Source: Phycisphaerae bacterium (lineage in GTDB: Bacteria > Planctomycetota > Phycisphaerae > Tepidisphaerales > Tepidisphaeraceae). From it: 43,371 bases of DNA. The DNA is taken from contig JAICTV010000016.1 of assembly GCA_025936175.1 (NCBI GenBank), positions 1-43,371 on the forward strand, in the 5' to 3' direction. The position numbers were made by a program, and so were the translations under genes. Of the stretch, positions 6,732 to 15,352 are shown piece by piece; position 1 is the first letter of the stretch; each line of letters begins with the position of its first letter. The notes beneath the pieces are model-generated. The model did no database searches. It saw only the letters and a list, made by a program, of their open reading frames with translations, and was not told the origin of the DNA.

Positions 6732-8240
6732 ATGAAACTGCGATTGCCACGCCATCGCGTGTGGCGGGTGTCTCTGTACGTCCTGTCGGCGCTGCTGATC
6801 GCGCTGGCGATCGACCTGGTGATCGTGCAGGTCGAGCGTCGTGTGCCGATCAATCACGAGACGACGTGGGTGACCGAGCCGCTCTTGCCCGATGGTCGCG
6901 TCGATTATTTGGCCGCGATCGAGAATCACTTCGGCGCCGGCGTGACGAGCGAGAACAACGCGGCGGTGCCGATGATCGAGGCGTTCGGCCGAGCGGGGCT
7001 GCCGCGGAATCAGCCGCGCGACGGGATCACCAATCGCCTGGGCATGCCGCCGGTGGCGGATGAGGGGCCGTACTTCGTCCGCGAGGACGAGAAGCTCGAT
7101 CCCACGCCATTGACGACGCGGCCGTGGACGGGCGCCGAGCACGCGGACGTCGCCGACTGGCTGAAGCAAAACGACGCGGCGTTCGCAAAACTGAATGAAG
7201 CGTCGCGTCGATCGCGCTACTTCATTCCGTACAACGGCGGGTTCCGTCCGCCGCTGCTGGAAGTGCAACTGCCGCACCTGCAGTTGATCCGCATGTCGTG
7301 TCGAGGCCTGACGGCGCGGGCGATGATGCGATTCACCGCCGGCGACGTGGACGGCGCTCGCGCGGACGTGATGACGGTTCACCGATTGTCTCGCCTGGTC
7401 GCCCAGGGGGCGACGTTGATCGACCAGCTCGTCGCCTACGTCTGCGACGAAAACGCGAGCCGCTCGGAACAGGCGATCGCCGCGGGTGGGAAGCTCGCCC
7501 GCGAGCAGGGGGCGGCGTGGCAGCGGGATCTGGCGACGCTGACGCCGTGGCCGTCGCTCGCCGAGCGCGTCGATTTCGGCGAGCGGCTCTTCACGCTGGA
7601 CGTGCTCCAGGAGGGAGCGCGAATGGGCAACGCGCGCTTCGTGCGGTTCTTCCGCTCGCTGATCGAAGAGCCGTGGAAGGGCGAGCGGCCGCCGAAGGCA
7701 TTCAGTCTCGCGTACGCCGGCTGGGACCTGGTGCCGATCCGCTTCGCGCAGACGATGCGGCGGAGCAACGTGCTCTTCGACGAGAAGAGGCGCATCTTGA
7801 ACTCGCCGAGCTATCCGCAGCGGCGCGACGCGCTGGAGGCGTCGAAAGAGGAGCTGGAGAGCGACGGCGGCATCAGCGCGGCGATCTCGCCGGTCTCGGC
7901 GACGTCGATGAACTCGATGACGACGCGCGTGCTCGGGCAGGTCATGGCGCGGCAGACGATCATGGAGGCCGAGGCGCGGCTCGCACGCGTGGCGCTGCTG
8001 CTTGCCGATCATCACGCGCAGCATGCGGGCTATCCGAAATCGCTCGCCGAGCTTTCCTCGCCGCCGAACGATCCGTTTACGGAGACGCCGTTCATCTACC
8101 GCTCCAGTGGCGGCGGCTACGTTCTCTACAGCGTGGGGCCGAACCTGAAGGACGACGGGGGCATTCCCCCGGCCGAGGACAAGGCGCTCGATCCCGGCGC
8201 CTCGGGACCGGATGACCGCGTTGTAAAGGCCGGAAGCTGA
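6732..8240 (+). CDS. Membrane-anchored protein with GspG-like C-terminal segment
   Basis: 502 residues. A basic start (MKLRLPRHRVWR) and one membrane segment (VSLYVLSALLIALAIDLVIV) anchor a large extracytoplasmic helical domain. The last ~60 residues (YPKSLAELS, DPFTETPFIYRSSGGGYVLY, SVGPNLKDDGG) match the C-terminal pattern of type II secretion major pseudopilins and their planctomycete relatives (LxxYPxSLxEL, DPF, YSVGPNxxDDGG). I do not recognise the central domain. The ATG follows a GAGATGAG binding site and lies 14 bases after the anti-sigma-like gene, so it is probably in the same transcript and may be a target or signal-sensing component of that sigma system. Function unknown. Confidence 0.7.
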   Translation: MKLRLPRHRVWRVSLYVLSALLIALAIDLVIVQVERRVPINHETTWVTEPLLPDGRVDYLAAIENHFGAGVTSENNAAVPMIEAFGRAGLPRNQPRDGITNRLGMPPVADEGPYFVREDEKLDPTPLTTRPWTGAEHADVADWLKQNDAAFAKLNEASRRSRYFIPYNGGFRPPLLEVQLPHLQLIRMSCRGLTARAMMRFTAGDVDGARADVMTVHRLSRLVAQGATLIDQLVAYVCDENASRSEQAIAAGGKLAREQGAAWQRDLATLTPWPSLAERVDFGERLFTLDVLQEGARMGNARFVRFFRSLIEEPWKGERPPKAFSLAYAGWDLVPIRFAQTMRRSNVLFDEKRRILNSPSYPQRRDALEASKEELESDGGISAAISPVSATSMNSMTTRVLGQVMARQTIMEAEARLARVALLLADHHAQHAGYPKSLAELSSPPNDPFTETPFIYRSSGGGYVLYSVGPNLKDDGGIPPAEDKALDPGASGPDDRVVKAGS

Positions 8241-8295
8241 CGGCAATGTCGGGTTTTAGCCGGCCGCGAGATGTATCCTGCGGACGGCGAAAGCG

Positions 8296-10164
8296 ATGAC
8301 CTCAAAGGACGATCAGCAGCTCCTTCATGATTACGTGGCGACCGGCTCGGAGCAGGCGTTTTCGACGCTGGTGAGCCGGCACCTCAACCTCGTTTATGCC
8401 GCCGCACGGCGGCAGACACGGGGGGATCCGCACCTGGCCGAGGACGTCGCGCAGGCCGTCTTCATCATCTTCGCGCGCAAGGCGTCGAGCGTGCGCCACG
8501 CGGCGGTGCTGCCGGCGTGGCTGCTGAGCACCACGCGCTTCGCCGCCTCCAACGCCCGCGCGCTTGAAGATCGCCGGCGAAAACACGAACACAAGGCCGC
8601 CGCCATGGCCCCCATCGCACACGAACCGCCCGAGCCGGTGCTCGACGACGATTTCGCCACGCCGACGCTCGACGAGGCCCTGTCGAAGCTCGGCGAGACC
8701 GATCGCAGCGCGCTGGCGATGCGGTTCTTCCAGGACAAGAGCCTGCGCGAGGTGGGGCGGGCGCTGGGCGTGAGCGAGGAGGCGGCGCAGAAGCGGGTGA
8801 CGCGCGCGGTCGAGAAGCTCAGGGCGTTCTTCGCGCGGCGCGGCATCACCGTCGGATCGAGTTCGATGATCGAAGGATTGGCGCGGCAGGCGACGGCGGG
8901 GGCCGCGCCGGCGGCGCTGGCGCCGATCATCGCGAGCAAGGCGTTGTCGGCCGCCGCCGCGACGGCGGGGATCGGCGCGACCGCGTCGGCGATCGCGCAC
9001 GGCGCGATGACGGCGATGAAGGCGGCGCAGCTCAAGCTCGCCGCCTCCATTGTCCTCGCCGCCGCGGTCGTGACCGGAGCGACGGTCATCGCGGTGAAGA
9101 AGGCGGCGATGCCGGCGCGATTCGCCGCGGCCGGCGCCGCGCCGCCGGGCGCGGTCGCTGCCGCGGGCTTGGCGCCGAGCCCGATCTGGCAGCCGTGGCA
9201 TCCGGATGCCGCGCCCGCAATCTCCTCGGCGTCGTTCAAGAACGCGATCATGGTGGTCAGCGCCGAAAGCAACGTGAACGACTTCGACAACGGGATCGAT
9301 CCCGCGGTCGTGCGCACCGCGGGCGCGGATCCGGCCGGCTTCGTCGCGTCGAACAAGCCCGGCGCCGCCGGCATGTGCGCCCGCGCGTGGATGACGCTGG
9401 CCGGGCCTTACCGCGGGAAGCGCGTTCGCCTCAGCGCGTTCATCCGGACGCAGGACGTGAAGCAGTGGGCGGGCGTGCAACTGGCGGTGAACGACGCCGG
9501 CGGGACGACGTCCCCGCCGATCGCCGCCGACCCGTTCGGCACGCCGCAGGTCAGCGGGACGTCCGACTGGACGCGCTGCTACGCCGTCGCCGACATCCCG
9601 CAGAGCGCCGCGGTCATTCAGTTCACCGGAATGCTCAACGGACCGGGCAAGATGTGGATGGACGACTTCCGCCTCGACGTCGTGCCGGCGACGGTCGCGA
9701 CGACGGTGGACAACAACTGGCGGCTGTTCACCAACTTCGTCGGGAAGTTTGACTTGTCGCAGGATGCGTCGTCGCCGCGGAACGGTCACGCGACGGTGTG
9801 CCTATCCAGCGGCAATGCGGTGCGCGGCGAGTGGTCGGCGCTGCGTCGTGTCGAGCGCGATGGGCGGCAGTACGCGGGGAAGAAAGTGCGGCTGTCCGCT
9901 TACATCAAATCGCAGGACGTCGCCGCGCGGAGCGGGTTGTTCCTCAACGTCAGCAGCATGGGCGAGGTGACCGCGACGGACATGACGCATCGACCGATCG
10001 TCGGGACGATGGGGTGGATGAAGTATTCGATCGTCGTCCCGGTGCCGGAGGACTCGGACGCGTTCGAGTGCGGCGTGCTATTGTACGGCAACGGGAAGCT
10101 GTGGATCGATGACATCAAGTGCGAGCTGGTGAACGAGCCGGCGACGACGCGGAACAAACACTAG
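8296..10164 (+). CDS. ECF sigma factor fused to a transmembrane helix and two extracytoplasmic beta-sandwich domains
   Basis: 622 residues in one continuous frame. Region 2 is at about 18-90 ([39 protein letters not shown]). Region 4 is at about 124-180 ([40 protein letters not shown]). An Ala/Gly-rich stretch (190-245) leads to a clear transmembrane helix at 248-267 ([20 protein letters not shown]). Two related domains follow, at about 312-463 and 468-615. Each has the pattern [11 protein letters not shown] or [17 protein letters not shown], a W/Y strand and GKMWMDDF or GKLWIDDIK. This is the galactose-binding/CBM-like jelly-roll often fused to AraC-type regulators. The inference is a one-polypeptide signalling device: a ligand outside, a sigma factor tethered inside, perhaps released by intramembrane proteolysis. 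No separate anti-sigma gene follows. Confidence 0.85.
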   Translation: MTSKDDQQLLHDYVATGSEQAFSTLVSRHLNLVYAAARRQTRGDPHLAEDVAQAVFIIFARKASSVRHAAVLPAWLLSTTRFAASNARALEDRRRKHEHKAAAMAPIAHEPPEPVLDDDFATPTLDEALSKLGETDRSALAMRFFQDKSLREVGRALGVSEEAAQKRVTRAVEKLRAFFARRGITVGSSSMIEGLARQATAGAAPAALAPIIASKALSAAAATAGIGATASAIAHGAMTAMKAAQLKLAASIVLAAAVVTGATVIAVKKAAMPARFAAAGAAPPGAVAAAGLAPSPIWQPWHPDAAPAISSASFKNAIMVVSAESNVNDFDNGIDPAVVRTAGADPAGFVASNKPGAAGMCARAWMTLAGPYRGKRVRLSAFIRTQDVKQWAGVQLAVNDAGGTTSPPIAADPFGTPQVSGTSDWTRCYAVADIPQSAAVIQFTGMLNGPGKMWMDDFRLDVVPATVATTVDNNWRLFTNFVGKFDLSQDASSPRNGHATVCLSSGNAVRGEWSALRRVERDGRQYAGKKVRLSAYIKSQDVAARSGLFLNVSSMGEVTATDMTHRPIVGTMGWMKYSIVVPVPEDSDAFECGVLLYGNGKLWIDDIKCELVNEPATTRNKH

Positions 10165-10201
10165 TCTAGACGCGCGCCTTCGAGTCTCGCGAGGTCGTGG
10201 C

Positions 10202-10300
10202 ATTGTCATCCCGAGGTACTGCGAGGGATCTCGGAATCGAGTGCGACCGAGATCCCTGTATCACCCGCAAGCGGGTTCCCATGTACCTCGGGATGACAAT
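10202..10300. repeat. Palindromic repeat element, type A copy 3 of 3 forms, with nested hairpin
   Basis: Outer arms ATTGTCATCCCGAGGTAC (10202-10219) and its exact complement (10283-10300) enclose a second stem, GAGGGATCTCGG / CCGAGATCCCT. About 25 extra bases interrupt the right arm (around 10257-10282). They contain their own small hairpin, ACCCGC-AA-GCGGGT. It lies between convergent genes (the sigma fusion and the quinone oxidoreductase), where bidirectional termination would be useful. Confidence 0.85.
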
Positions 10301-10312
10301 CCTGCGCATCGC

Positions 10313-11272
10313 CTAGGGGATCAGCACGATTTTTCCGTGCGAGTCGCGTTCGAGCACCTCCAGGTGCGCTTTGGCTGCATCCTCCAGGCGCATCTCCTTG
10401 TCCATGATCGGCCGCAGCGTCTTGTTCTCCAGTCCCGCGCGGATGCCGGCGTGGATCGAATGCAGCTCGGCGGCGCTCGCGTTCATCAGCGTCATGCCGC
10501 GGATGTCGGCGTCGCGGCCCATCGTGTCGCGCGGGTCGATCTCGGTTTTCCCGCGGCTGCCGACGACCACGACTCTCCCATACTTCGCCAGCATCGTGAG
10601 ATCCTTGCCGAGGTTCACGTTGGCGAGCATCTCGAGGATCAGGTCCACGCCGCGACCGGCGGTGATGTCCATCAGCTTTTGCGGGTAGCTCGCGTCGTGA
10701 TGATCGAGCACGTGATGCGCGCCCTGCTCGAGGACGAGCGTCCGCCCGCGATTGCTCCCGCCGGTGCCGATGATGATGCAGCCGAATGCGGCGGCCATCT
10801 GCACGGCGGCGGTGCCGACCGAGCCGGTCGCGCCGTGGATCAGCACCGTTTCACCCGGCTGAGCGCGGCCGCGATGGTGCAGTGCGCGGTAGGCGGTGCC
10901 GTAAGGGATGCCCAGCGCCGCGCCTTGCGCGAAGGTGATGTGCTCGGGCAGCCGGTAGACGTTGCTCTGATCGACGACGGTCTTCTCCGCATACGCGCCG
11001 GTGAGGGTGCGCGAAACGTAGACGCGGTCGCCGGGCTTGAAGCGGGTGACGCCCTCGCCGACGGATTCGATCATGCCGGCGGCGTCGAAGCCGGGGGTAT
11101 AGGGGAACTCGCGCGCGCCGTACTTGCCGGCGCGGATGTAGGTGTCCACCGGGTTGACGCCGATGGCGCGGACCTCGATCAGGACCTGGTTTGCGGCGGG
11201 CTTGGGCGCCGGGATGTCTTCAAGCTTGAGGACCTCCGGACCACCGAACGCGTGGACGCGAATCGCTTTCAT
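10313..11272 (-). CDS. Zinc-independent medium-chain dehydrogenase, NADPH:quinone oxidoreductase type
   Basis: 319-residue cytoplasmic enzyme of the MDR superfamily, zeta-crystallin/QOR branch, which reduces quinones or alpha,beta-unsaturated carbonyls with NADPH. The N-terminal GroES-like domain contains VRAIGVNPVDTYIRAGKYG, FPYTPGFDAAGMIESVGEGV and KPGDRVYVS. The Rossmann domain has the signature VLIHGATGSVGTAAVQMA and ends in LEVLERDSHGKIVLIP. The structural-zinc cysteine loop and the catalytic-zinc ligands of alcohol dehydrogenases are absent, as expected for QOR. Length fits the family. It ends beside a palindromic element and starts 56 bases downstream of the prepilin-like gene on the same strand, so co-transcription is possible but there is no functional link. 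Confidence 0.9.
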   Translation of the reverse strand: MKAIRVHAFGGPEVLKLEDIPAPKPAANQVLIEVRAIGVNPVDTYIRAGKYGAREFPYTPGFDAAGMIESVGEGVTRFKPGDRVYVSRTLTGAYAEKTVVDQSNVYRLPEHITFAQGAALGIPYGTAYRALHHRGRAQPGETVLIHGATGSVGTAAVQMAAAFGCIIIGTGGSNRGRTLVLEQGAHHVLDHHDASYPQKLMDITAGRGVDLILEMLANVNLGKDLTMLAKYGRVVVVGSRGKTEIDPRDTMGRDADIRGMTLMNASAAELHSIHAGIRAGLENKTLRPIMDKEMRLEDAAKAHLEVLERDSHGKIVLIP

Positions 11273-11328
11273 GACGGGAATGATAGGGCGTCAACCACCG
11301 ACGCGCCCGCGCCCGATCGTGAAGGCGG

Positions 11329-11994
11329 CTATGGATTCAGCTTCGCCTTGTCCGGATCGGGGAAGCCCCAGGGGTCGATGCCGGCGAGTGATTCCTTCTC
11401 GGTTTGATTTGCGACGTGCCAATCCATGAAGAGGTAATTGGAGCCGCGCTTCAGGCCGTGGCGCCAGGGCTCGACGCGCGTGTAGTAATCGGTGCGCGTG
11501 GTGCTGGCGTCGGTGTTCATGTAATAGTCGGGCCAGTCGGAGCGCTTCTCGCCCATGACGATGACGTCGCTGGGCGTGCGGTTGGGCACCTTGCTGCCCG
11601 CCTTGATCGGCGGAATCGCCTCGGCGAGGTGGTTGTTGAGGATGTAAGAGTGCTCGCCGGCGGGATCCTCGACGTCGCCGGGACAGAGCAGGATCGCGGG
11701 GTTCCATTTCTTGAAGACGAAATAGGGCCAGCGCTCGTCGGAGTCGCCCAGGGCGTTCCATCCGCGCCGCGGCGGGAAGAGCCAGCCGCGCCAGTCGTTG
11801 GAGTAGATCTGCAGCGCCGCGCCGATCTGCCGCATGTTCGACTGACACTGCACCGCCACCGCCTGCTTGCGCGCGGCCTGAAGTGACGGGAGCATGATGG
11901 CGATCAGGATGGCGATGATGCCGATGACGACGAGCAGTTCGACGAGCGTGAAGGCGGCCTGCCGCCGGCAAGAAATGGGGCGATCGAATTTCAT
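11329..11994 (-). CDS. Prepilin-like protein with type IV pilin N-terminal methylation signal
   Basis: 221 residues. The start is the ATG at 11994-11992, with GAGGT about nine bases upstream. An in-frame extension back to 12192 is rejected because it would run through the divergent promoter. A basic leader ([14 protein letters not shown]) precedes [20 protein letters not shown], the class III signal cleaved by prepilin peptidase before Phe, with the conserved E at +5. This is followed by [34 protein letters not shown]. The C-terminal [17 protein letters not shown] matches the H-x9-DG motif of the large planctomycete pseudopilin-like family, with Trp in place of Gly. Probably a surface or periplasmic pseudopilin; planctomycetes carry many paralogues of unknown role. 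Confidence 0.85.
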   Translation of the reverse strand: MKFDRPISCRRQAAFTLVELLVVIGIIAILIAIMLPSLQAARKQAVAVQCQSNMRQIGAALQIYSNDWRGWLFPPRRGWNALGDSDERWPYFVFKKWNPAILLCPGDVEDPAGEHSYILNNHLAEAIPPIKAGSKVPNRTPSDVIVMGEKRSDWPDYYMNTDASTTRTDYYTRVEPWRHGLKRGSNYLFMDWHVANQTEKESLAGIDPWGFPDPDKAKLNP

Positions 11995-12107
11995 CACGAC
12001 GACCTCGCGGATGTGCGTTTTTGCGTACCCAACCGCTTGTACGCGCGATTTGAGGCAGCGTTGAATTCCCGGCGCGAGGCGCGGCCCGGCAGGTCTTGCG
12101 CCACTTG

Positions 12108-12149
12108 TACGAAGTTCTTCGTTGACAAGTACGAAACCATTCGTATGAT
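12108..12149 (+). promoter_or_regulatory. Promoter of the blaI-like gene with two candidate BlaI operators
   Basis: A -35 TTGACA (12122-12127) and a -10 TATGAT (12144-12149) are separated by 16 bases: a strong housekeeping-type promoter. Two inverted repeats of the form TACGAA-N4-TTCGT overlap it. Site 1 is at 12108-12122 (TACGAAGTTCTTCGT) and ends on the -35 box. Site 2 is at 12130-12145 (TACGAAACCATTCGTA), a perfect palindrome filling the spacer and touching the -10. Their centres are 22 bp apart, two helical turns. Predicted initiation near 12156 leaves almost no leader before the ATG at 12158. Autorepression by the downstream gene product is the natural inference. Confidence 0.8.
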
Positions 12150-12157
12150 GTGGCGGC

Positions 12158-12547
12158 ATGGCAGCAGCAGCATCTTTCTCGCCCAGACCCACGGAAGGTG
12201 AGCTTGCGATTCTTCAAGCCCTCTGGCGGCGGGGGCCGTCGACGGTGCGCGAAGTCCACGCGGAGCTCGGCGGGCGCACCGGATATACCACCGTCCTCAA
12301 GCTCATGCAGATCATGACCGACAAGGGCCTGCTCCTGCGCGACGAGCGCGAGCGCACCCACATTTACCGCCCCGCTCAGCCGGAGAAGCAGACGCAGCGA
12401 CGGCTGGCGGCGGATCTCATGACCCGCGCGTTCGGCGGGTCGGCGCGCAAGCTCATCGCCGCCGCGCTCTCCTCACGCCGCGCGACGCAGCAGGAGATCG
12501 ACGAAATTCGCAAATTGCTCGATGACATGAAAGGAGACGCGTCGTGA
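12158..12547 (+). CDS. BlaI/MecI-family transcriptional repressor
   Basis: 129-residue winged-helix DNA-binding protein of the Penicillinase_R family, which represses as a dimer and is inactivated by cleavage triggered by a membrane M56 peptidase. The winged helix occupies about 10-80: [60 protein letters not shown]. The C-terminal helices ([29 protein letters not shown]) form the dimerisation region. It is coupled to the M56 gene by a four-base overlap (12544-12547). No Shine-Dalgarno is present and the predicted transcript start is 1-2 bases from the ATG, so the mRNA may be leaderless. The two palindromes in its promoter are the likely binding sites. Confidence 0.92.
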   Translation: MAAAASFSPRPTEGELAILQALWRRGPSTVREVHAELGGRTGYTTVLKLMQIMTDKGLLLRDERERTHIYRPAQPEKQTQRRLAADLMTRAFGGSARKLIAAALSSRRATQQEIDEIRKLLDDMKGDAS

Positions 12548-14295
12548 ATCCACTCGTGCATCGCATCGGCTGGACGCTGATCCATTCGACGTGGGAAGGC
12601 GTCGTCGTTGCGGGAATCCTCGCCGCCGTGTTGTGGCTTTTGCGCAGGGGGTCGGCGCAGGCGCGTTATCTCGCCTGCTGCGCCGCCATGGCGATGATCG
12701 TCACCGCCGTCGTTCTCACTTTCGCCTCCGTGCGCCCGACGCGCGCTGCGGGAATCGCCTCGCCGCCGATGTTCGACGCGGCGGTCGGTCACGCGATCGA
12801 GCTGGCCAATCTCGAAGCGAGCGTCGGTCCGATGGGGGTGCTCGACGCCATCGTTCTGGTCTGGGCGGCGGGCGTGGCGGTGATGGGCGCGTGGCACGTC
12901 GGCGGTTGGCTGTGGCTCTGCCGCCTCCGCCGCGGGACGCGAACTTCGCACTGGGACGATCTGGTCGATGGACTGAAGCGACGCCTGCGGCTGACGCGGC
13001 AAATCGCGCTGGTCGAGACGCGCGCGATCGACGTCCCGGCGGTCGTCGGCGTGTTCCGGCCGGTCATCTTCGTCCCGCTGGGAATCTTCAGCGGGCTTGC
13101 GCCGCAGCAGGTCGAGGCGATCCTCGCGCACGAGTTGGCGCACGTCCGCCGGCACGATTATCTAATGAACCTCGGGCAGACGGTGGTGGAGACGATCCTG
13201 TTTTATCACCCGGCGGTGTGGTGGATTTGCGCCTGCATGCGCTGCGAGCGCGAGAACTGCTGCGACGACATCGCGGCGGGCGCCTGCGGCGACGCGAAGG
13301 GTTATGCCGCCGCGCTGACCGAACTGGAAGCTCGTCGCGGTTCGGCGAAGGTGTCGCTGGCGGCAGGGGCGACGGGCGGGAACCTGCGTGATCGCGTGCG
13401 GCGACTGCTGCGCCTGCCGCCGGCGACGCGCCCTCAACGGCGTTTCCGTTCTCTGGCGGCGGTGTGCGCGGCGCTGGTTGTGATCGCGGCGCCGCCGATG
13501 TGCGTCCGCGCTCAGCAACAGCGGCAGCACAAACCGCAAACGCAGACGTCGCCGCCACCGTCGCCGCCCGTGCAATCCGCGGCCACCACCAAGCCCGTGG
13601 AAGAACAATATCGCTACGTGAAAGTCATCGTCGGCAAATCCGCGCTGATCGAGGAAGGCAAGCCGGTCACGATCGAGGACCTCACCGCGCAACTGTCATC
13701 GCTGCCGGAGGCCCGGCGCAAGCGCACCGTCCTGGCCGTCGCCGCCGGCGCGCCTGACGTCACCGTCGAACGCTTCTTCAGCGCCACCGCCGAGCTCCGT
13801 CAATTGGTTTCGCAATTTGGCTTGGCTTACTTGAGCGAGGTGGGAATTCACCCGACCACAGAGCCGGCGTCGAACAAAGCCGCCGCCGCGATCGGCTCGC
13901 TGGACCCGGAATTGTCGATGTTGCAGCGGCAAAAGACGCTGATCGAAATTCAAATTGACGCCTTGGCGGAGAAGCTGGGGCCGGAGCATCCGTCGATGCG
14001 CAGGGCCCGCGAGATGCTCGACCACACGCGCAAGCGAATCGAAGACCGTTCATTGCAAATGAAGCAGGCGGCGGCAGAAGCGTCGGTCGAACAAATCGCG
14101 CAAAGCGACGCGACGATGCGCGAATATCTCAAGACGCGCGACGCGATGGCGTTTAACCTCGCGCGGCTGGCGCGCAGCGTCGGCTCGCAGAACCGCACTT
14201 ATCTCGACGCCACGGCGGATCTTCAGATGCAGAACCGCCGCATCGACGATTACGCTCAGCAATGGCGATCAAGGATGGCGGCGACACAGCCGTGA
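12544..14295 (+). CDS. M56-family (BlaR1-like) membrane metallopeptidase with unusual C-terminal domains
   Basis: 583 residues starting at GTG 12544, which overlaps the blaI-like stop. Membrane helices lie at about 17-34, 44-62, 98-116 and 302-320. The zinc peptidase site is H196-E-L-A-H200 (AHELAHVRRHDYL), with a downstream acidic ligand in CERENCCDD (235-242). Known M56 proteins sense a ligand outside and trigger loss of BlaI inside. Here the penicillin-binding sensor domain of BlaR1 is missing. Instead, after a Pro/Gln linker, residues about 355-436 (VTIEDLTAQLSSLPEARRKR, TVLAVAAGAPDVTVERFFSA) look like an ExbD/TolR periplasmic domain. Residues about 453-583 are a long coiled coil resembling chain-length-determinant or secretion-adaptor helices. 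The signal is therefore unlikely to be a beta-lactam. The ExbD-like reading is moderate confidence. Confidence 0.88.
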   Translation: MNPLVHRIGWTLIHSTWEGVVVAGILAAVLWLLRRGSAQARYLACCAAMAMIVTAVVLTFASVRPTRAAGIASPPMFDAAVGHAIELANLEASVGPMGVLDAIVLVWAAGVAVMGAWHVGGWLWLCRLRRGTRTSHWDDLVDGLKRRLRLTRQIALVETRAIDVPAVVGVFRPVIFVPLGIFSGLAPQQVEAILAHELAHVRRHDYLMNLGQTVVETILFYHPAVWWICACMRCERENCCDDIAAGACGDAKGYAAALTELEARRGSAKVSLAAGATGGNLRDRVRRLLRLPPATRPQRRFRSLAAVCAALVVIAAPPMCVRAQQQRQHKPQTQTSPPPSPPVQSAATTKPVEEQYRYVKVIVGKSALIEEGKPVTIEDLTAQLSSLPEARRKRTVLAVAAGAPDVTVERFFSATAELRQLVSQFGLAYLSEVGIHPTTEPASNKAAAAIGSLDPELSMLQRQKTLIEIQIDALAEKLGPEHPSMRRAREMLDHTRKRIEDRSLQMKQAAAEASVEQIAQSDATMREYLKTRDAMAFNLARLARSVGSQNRTYLDATADLQMQNRRIDDYAQQWRSRMAATQP

Positions 14296-14332
14296 GCGTG
14301 AACGGTTGACCCGCTCCGCTCGTGGTAATGCG

Positions 14333-14407
14333 TGACATCATGCTGAGGTGCTCCGAAGCATCTGGGCGTCGAGACCAGATCCTTCGGAATACGTCAGCAT
14401 GACATCA
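14333..14407. repeat. Palindromic repeat element, type B copy 2
   Basis: Arms containing CATGCTGAGGTGCTCCGAAG and the complement of CATGCTGACGTATTCCGAAG enclose a short loop (TCTGG...CCAGA). It is a diverged copy of 677-744 and lies between convergent genes (the M56 protein and a sugar isomerase). It may terminate transcription from both sides; no U-tract is visible. Confidence 0.8.
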
Positions 14408-14477
14408 GGCGACCTCTACGGTCTTCCTTAACACCCTCGCAGGATGACAGGCGGACACGCGGCTCCGCGCATTGTCG

Positions 14478-15338
14478 TCAGAGCAAACCGGACTGCGCGA
14501 AAACTTTGTCCATCGCGGCGCCGACGACCTTCAGCCTCGCCTCGTCGCTCGGCAGATCATTCAATTGCTTCTTGAACGGTTCCGGCGTGACGGGGCCGTC
14601 GTAGCCGATCTGCTTTAGCGCGCGGAGGAAGCCGGCGATGTCGATCACGCCGCTCTCGCCGGGGAGCAGGCGGACGTTGTCGATCTGCTCATCGACCGGC
14701 ACGTTCGGCGGGGCGTCATTGACATGGACGTAGACGACCTGCTCCGGCCGCAGCGCGCCAAGCTCATCGAGCGTCCCGCCGGAGGTGTACCAGTGCCAGC
14801 CGTCCAGCAGCACGCCGACGTTCGCTCCGATTTCGCGGCCCATCGCCAGCATGTCGCCCATCTTGTAGATGAACGGGAACTTCTGGCTCCGGCGCAGCGT
14901 CGTGGGTCCGATGAATTCCAGGCCGAGTGAAATGCCGTGATCGGCCAGGACTTTCGCGATCGGCTTGAAGCGCTCGATGTGGAACGCGCGGTTCGCCTCC
15001 ATCGGGCGCTCGTCGGAGCAGGGCATGATCCAGGTGAAGGTGCGCGCGATGCCGATGGCGGCGGCGGATTTCGCCTGGCGCGGAAGCTGGTCGAGGTCGC
15101 GCTTCCAGTTCTCCTCGCTGGTGCGCCAATCGGTCGGAAGTCCGAACGCGGCAGGGATGACGCCGGCGTCGGCGAAGAGCTGCTTCACCGCGCTGGCGCC
15201 TTGTTGATCGACGAGATTGGCGATTTCGGCGGCGGAAACTTCCAGACCTTGGAAACCGCCGGTTTTCGCCGCGATCAGCGCGTCGCGAACATCCTTCGCT
15301 TTCACTCCGATCGCGTGAGGACAGAGCGTTTTGAGCAT
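14478..15338 (-). CDS. Xylose-isomerase-like TIM-barrel protein (sugar phosphate isomerase/epimerase family)
   Basis: 286-residue AP-endonuclease-2/xylose-isomerase-like TIM barrel. The ATG at 15338-15336 has AGGA about 8 bases upstream. A longer frame to 15416 is rejected because its first residues are encoded by palindromic repeat C. Recognisable barrel elements are GGFQGLEVSAAEI, GIARTFTWIMPC, HGISLGLEFIGP (likely metal-binding Glu), GVLLDGWHWYTSGG and VVYVHVNDAP (metal-binding His/Asp). These give the E-D-H/N-E pattern of the family, which isomerises or epimerises free or phosphorylated sugars and inositols. The substrate cannot be told. It lies downstream of lipA and a small gene on the same strand, separated by the repeat element, so co-transcription is uncertain. 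A relative starts at 42823. Confidence 0.85.
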   Translation of the reverse strand: MLKTLCPHAIGVKAKDVRDALIAAKTGGFQGLEVSAAEIANLVDQQGASAVKQLFADAGVIPAAFGLPTDWRTSEENWKRDLDQLPRQAKSAAAIGIARTFTWIMPCSDERPMEANRAFHIERFKPIAKVLADHGISLGLEFIGPTTLRRSQKFPFIYKMGDMLAMGREIGANVGVLLDGWHWYTSGGTLDELGALRPEQVVYVHVNDAPPNVPVDEQIDNVRLLPGESGVIDIAGFLRALKQIGYDGPVTPEPFKKQLNDLPSDEARLKVVGAAMDKVFAQSGLL

Positions 15339-15352
15339 GATGGAGTCCTGCA

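Noticed and set aside
11995-12192. Longer start for the prepilin-like protein
   Set aside because: The extension crosses the divergent blaI promoter and lacks pilin features; the class III leader begins at 11994 with a binding site.
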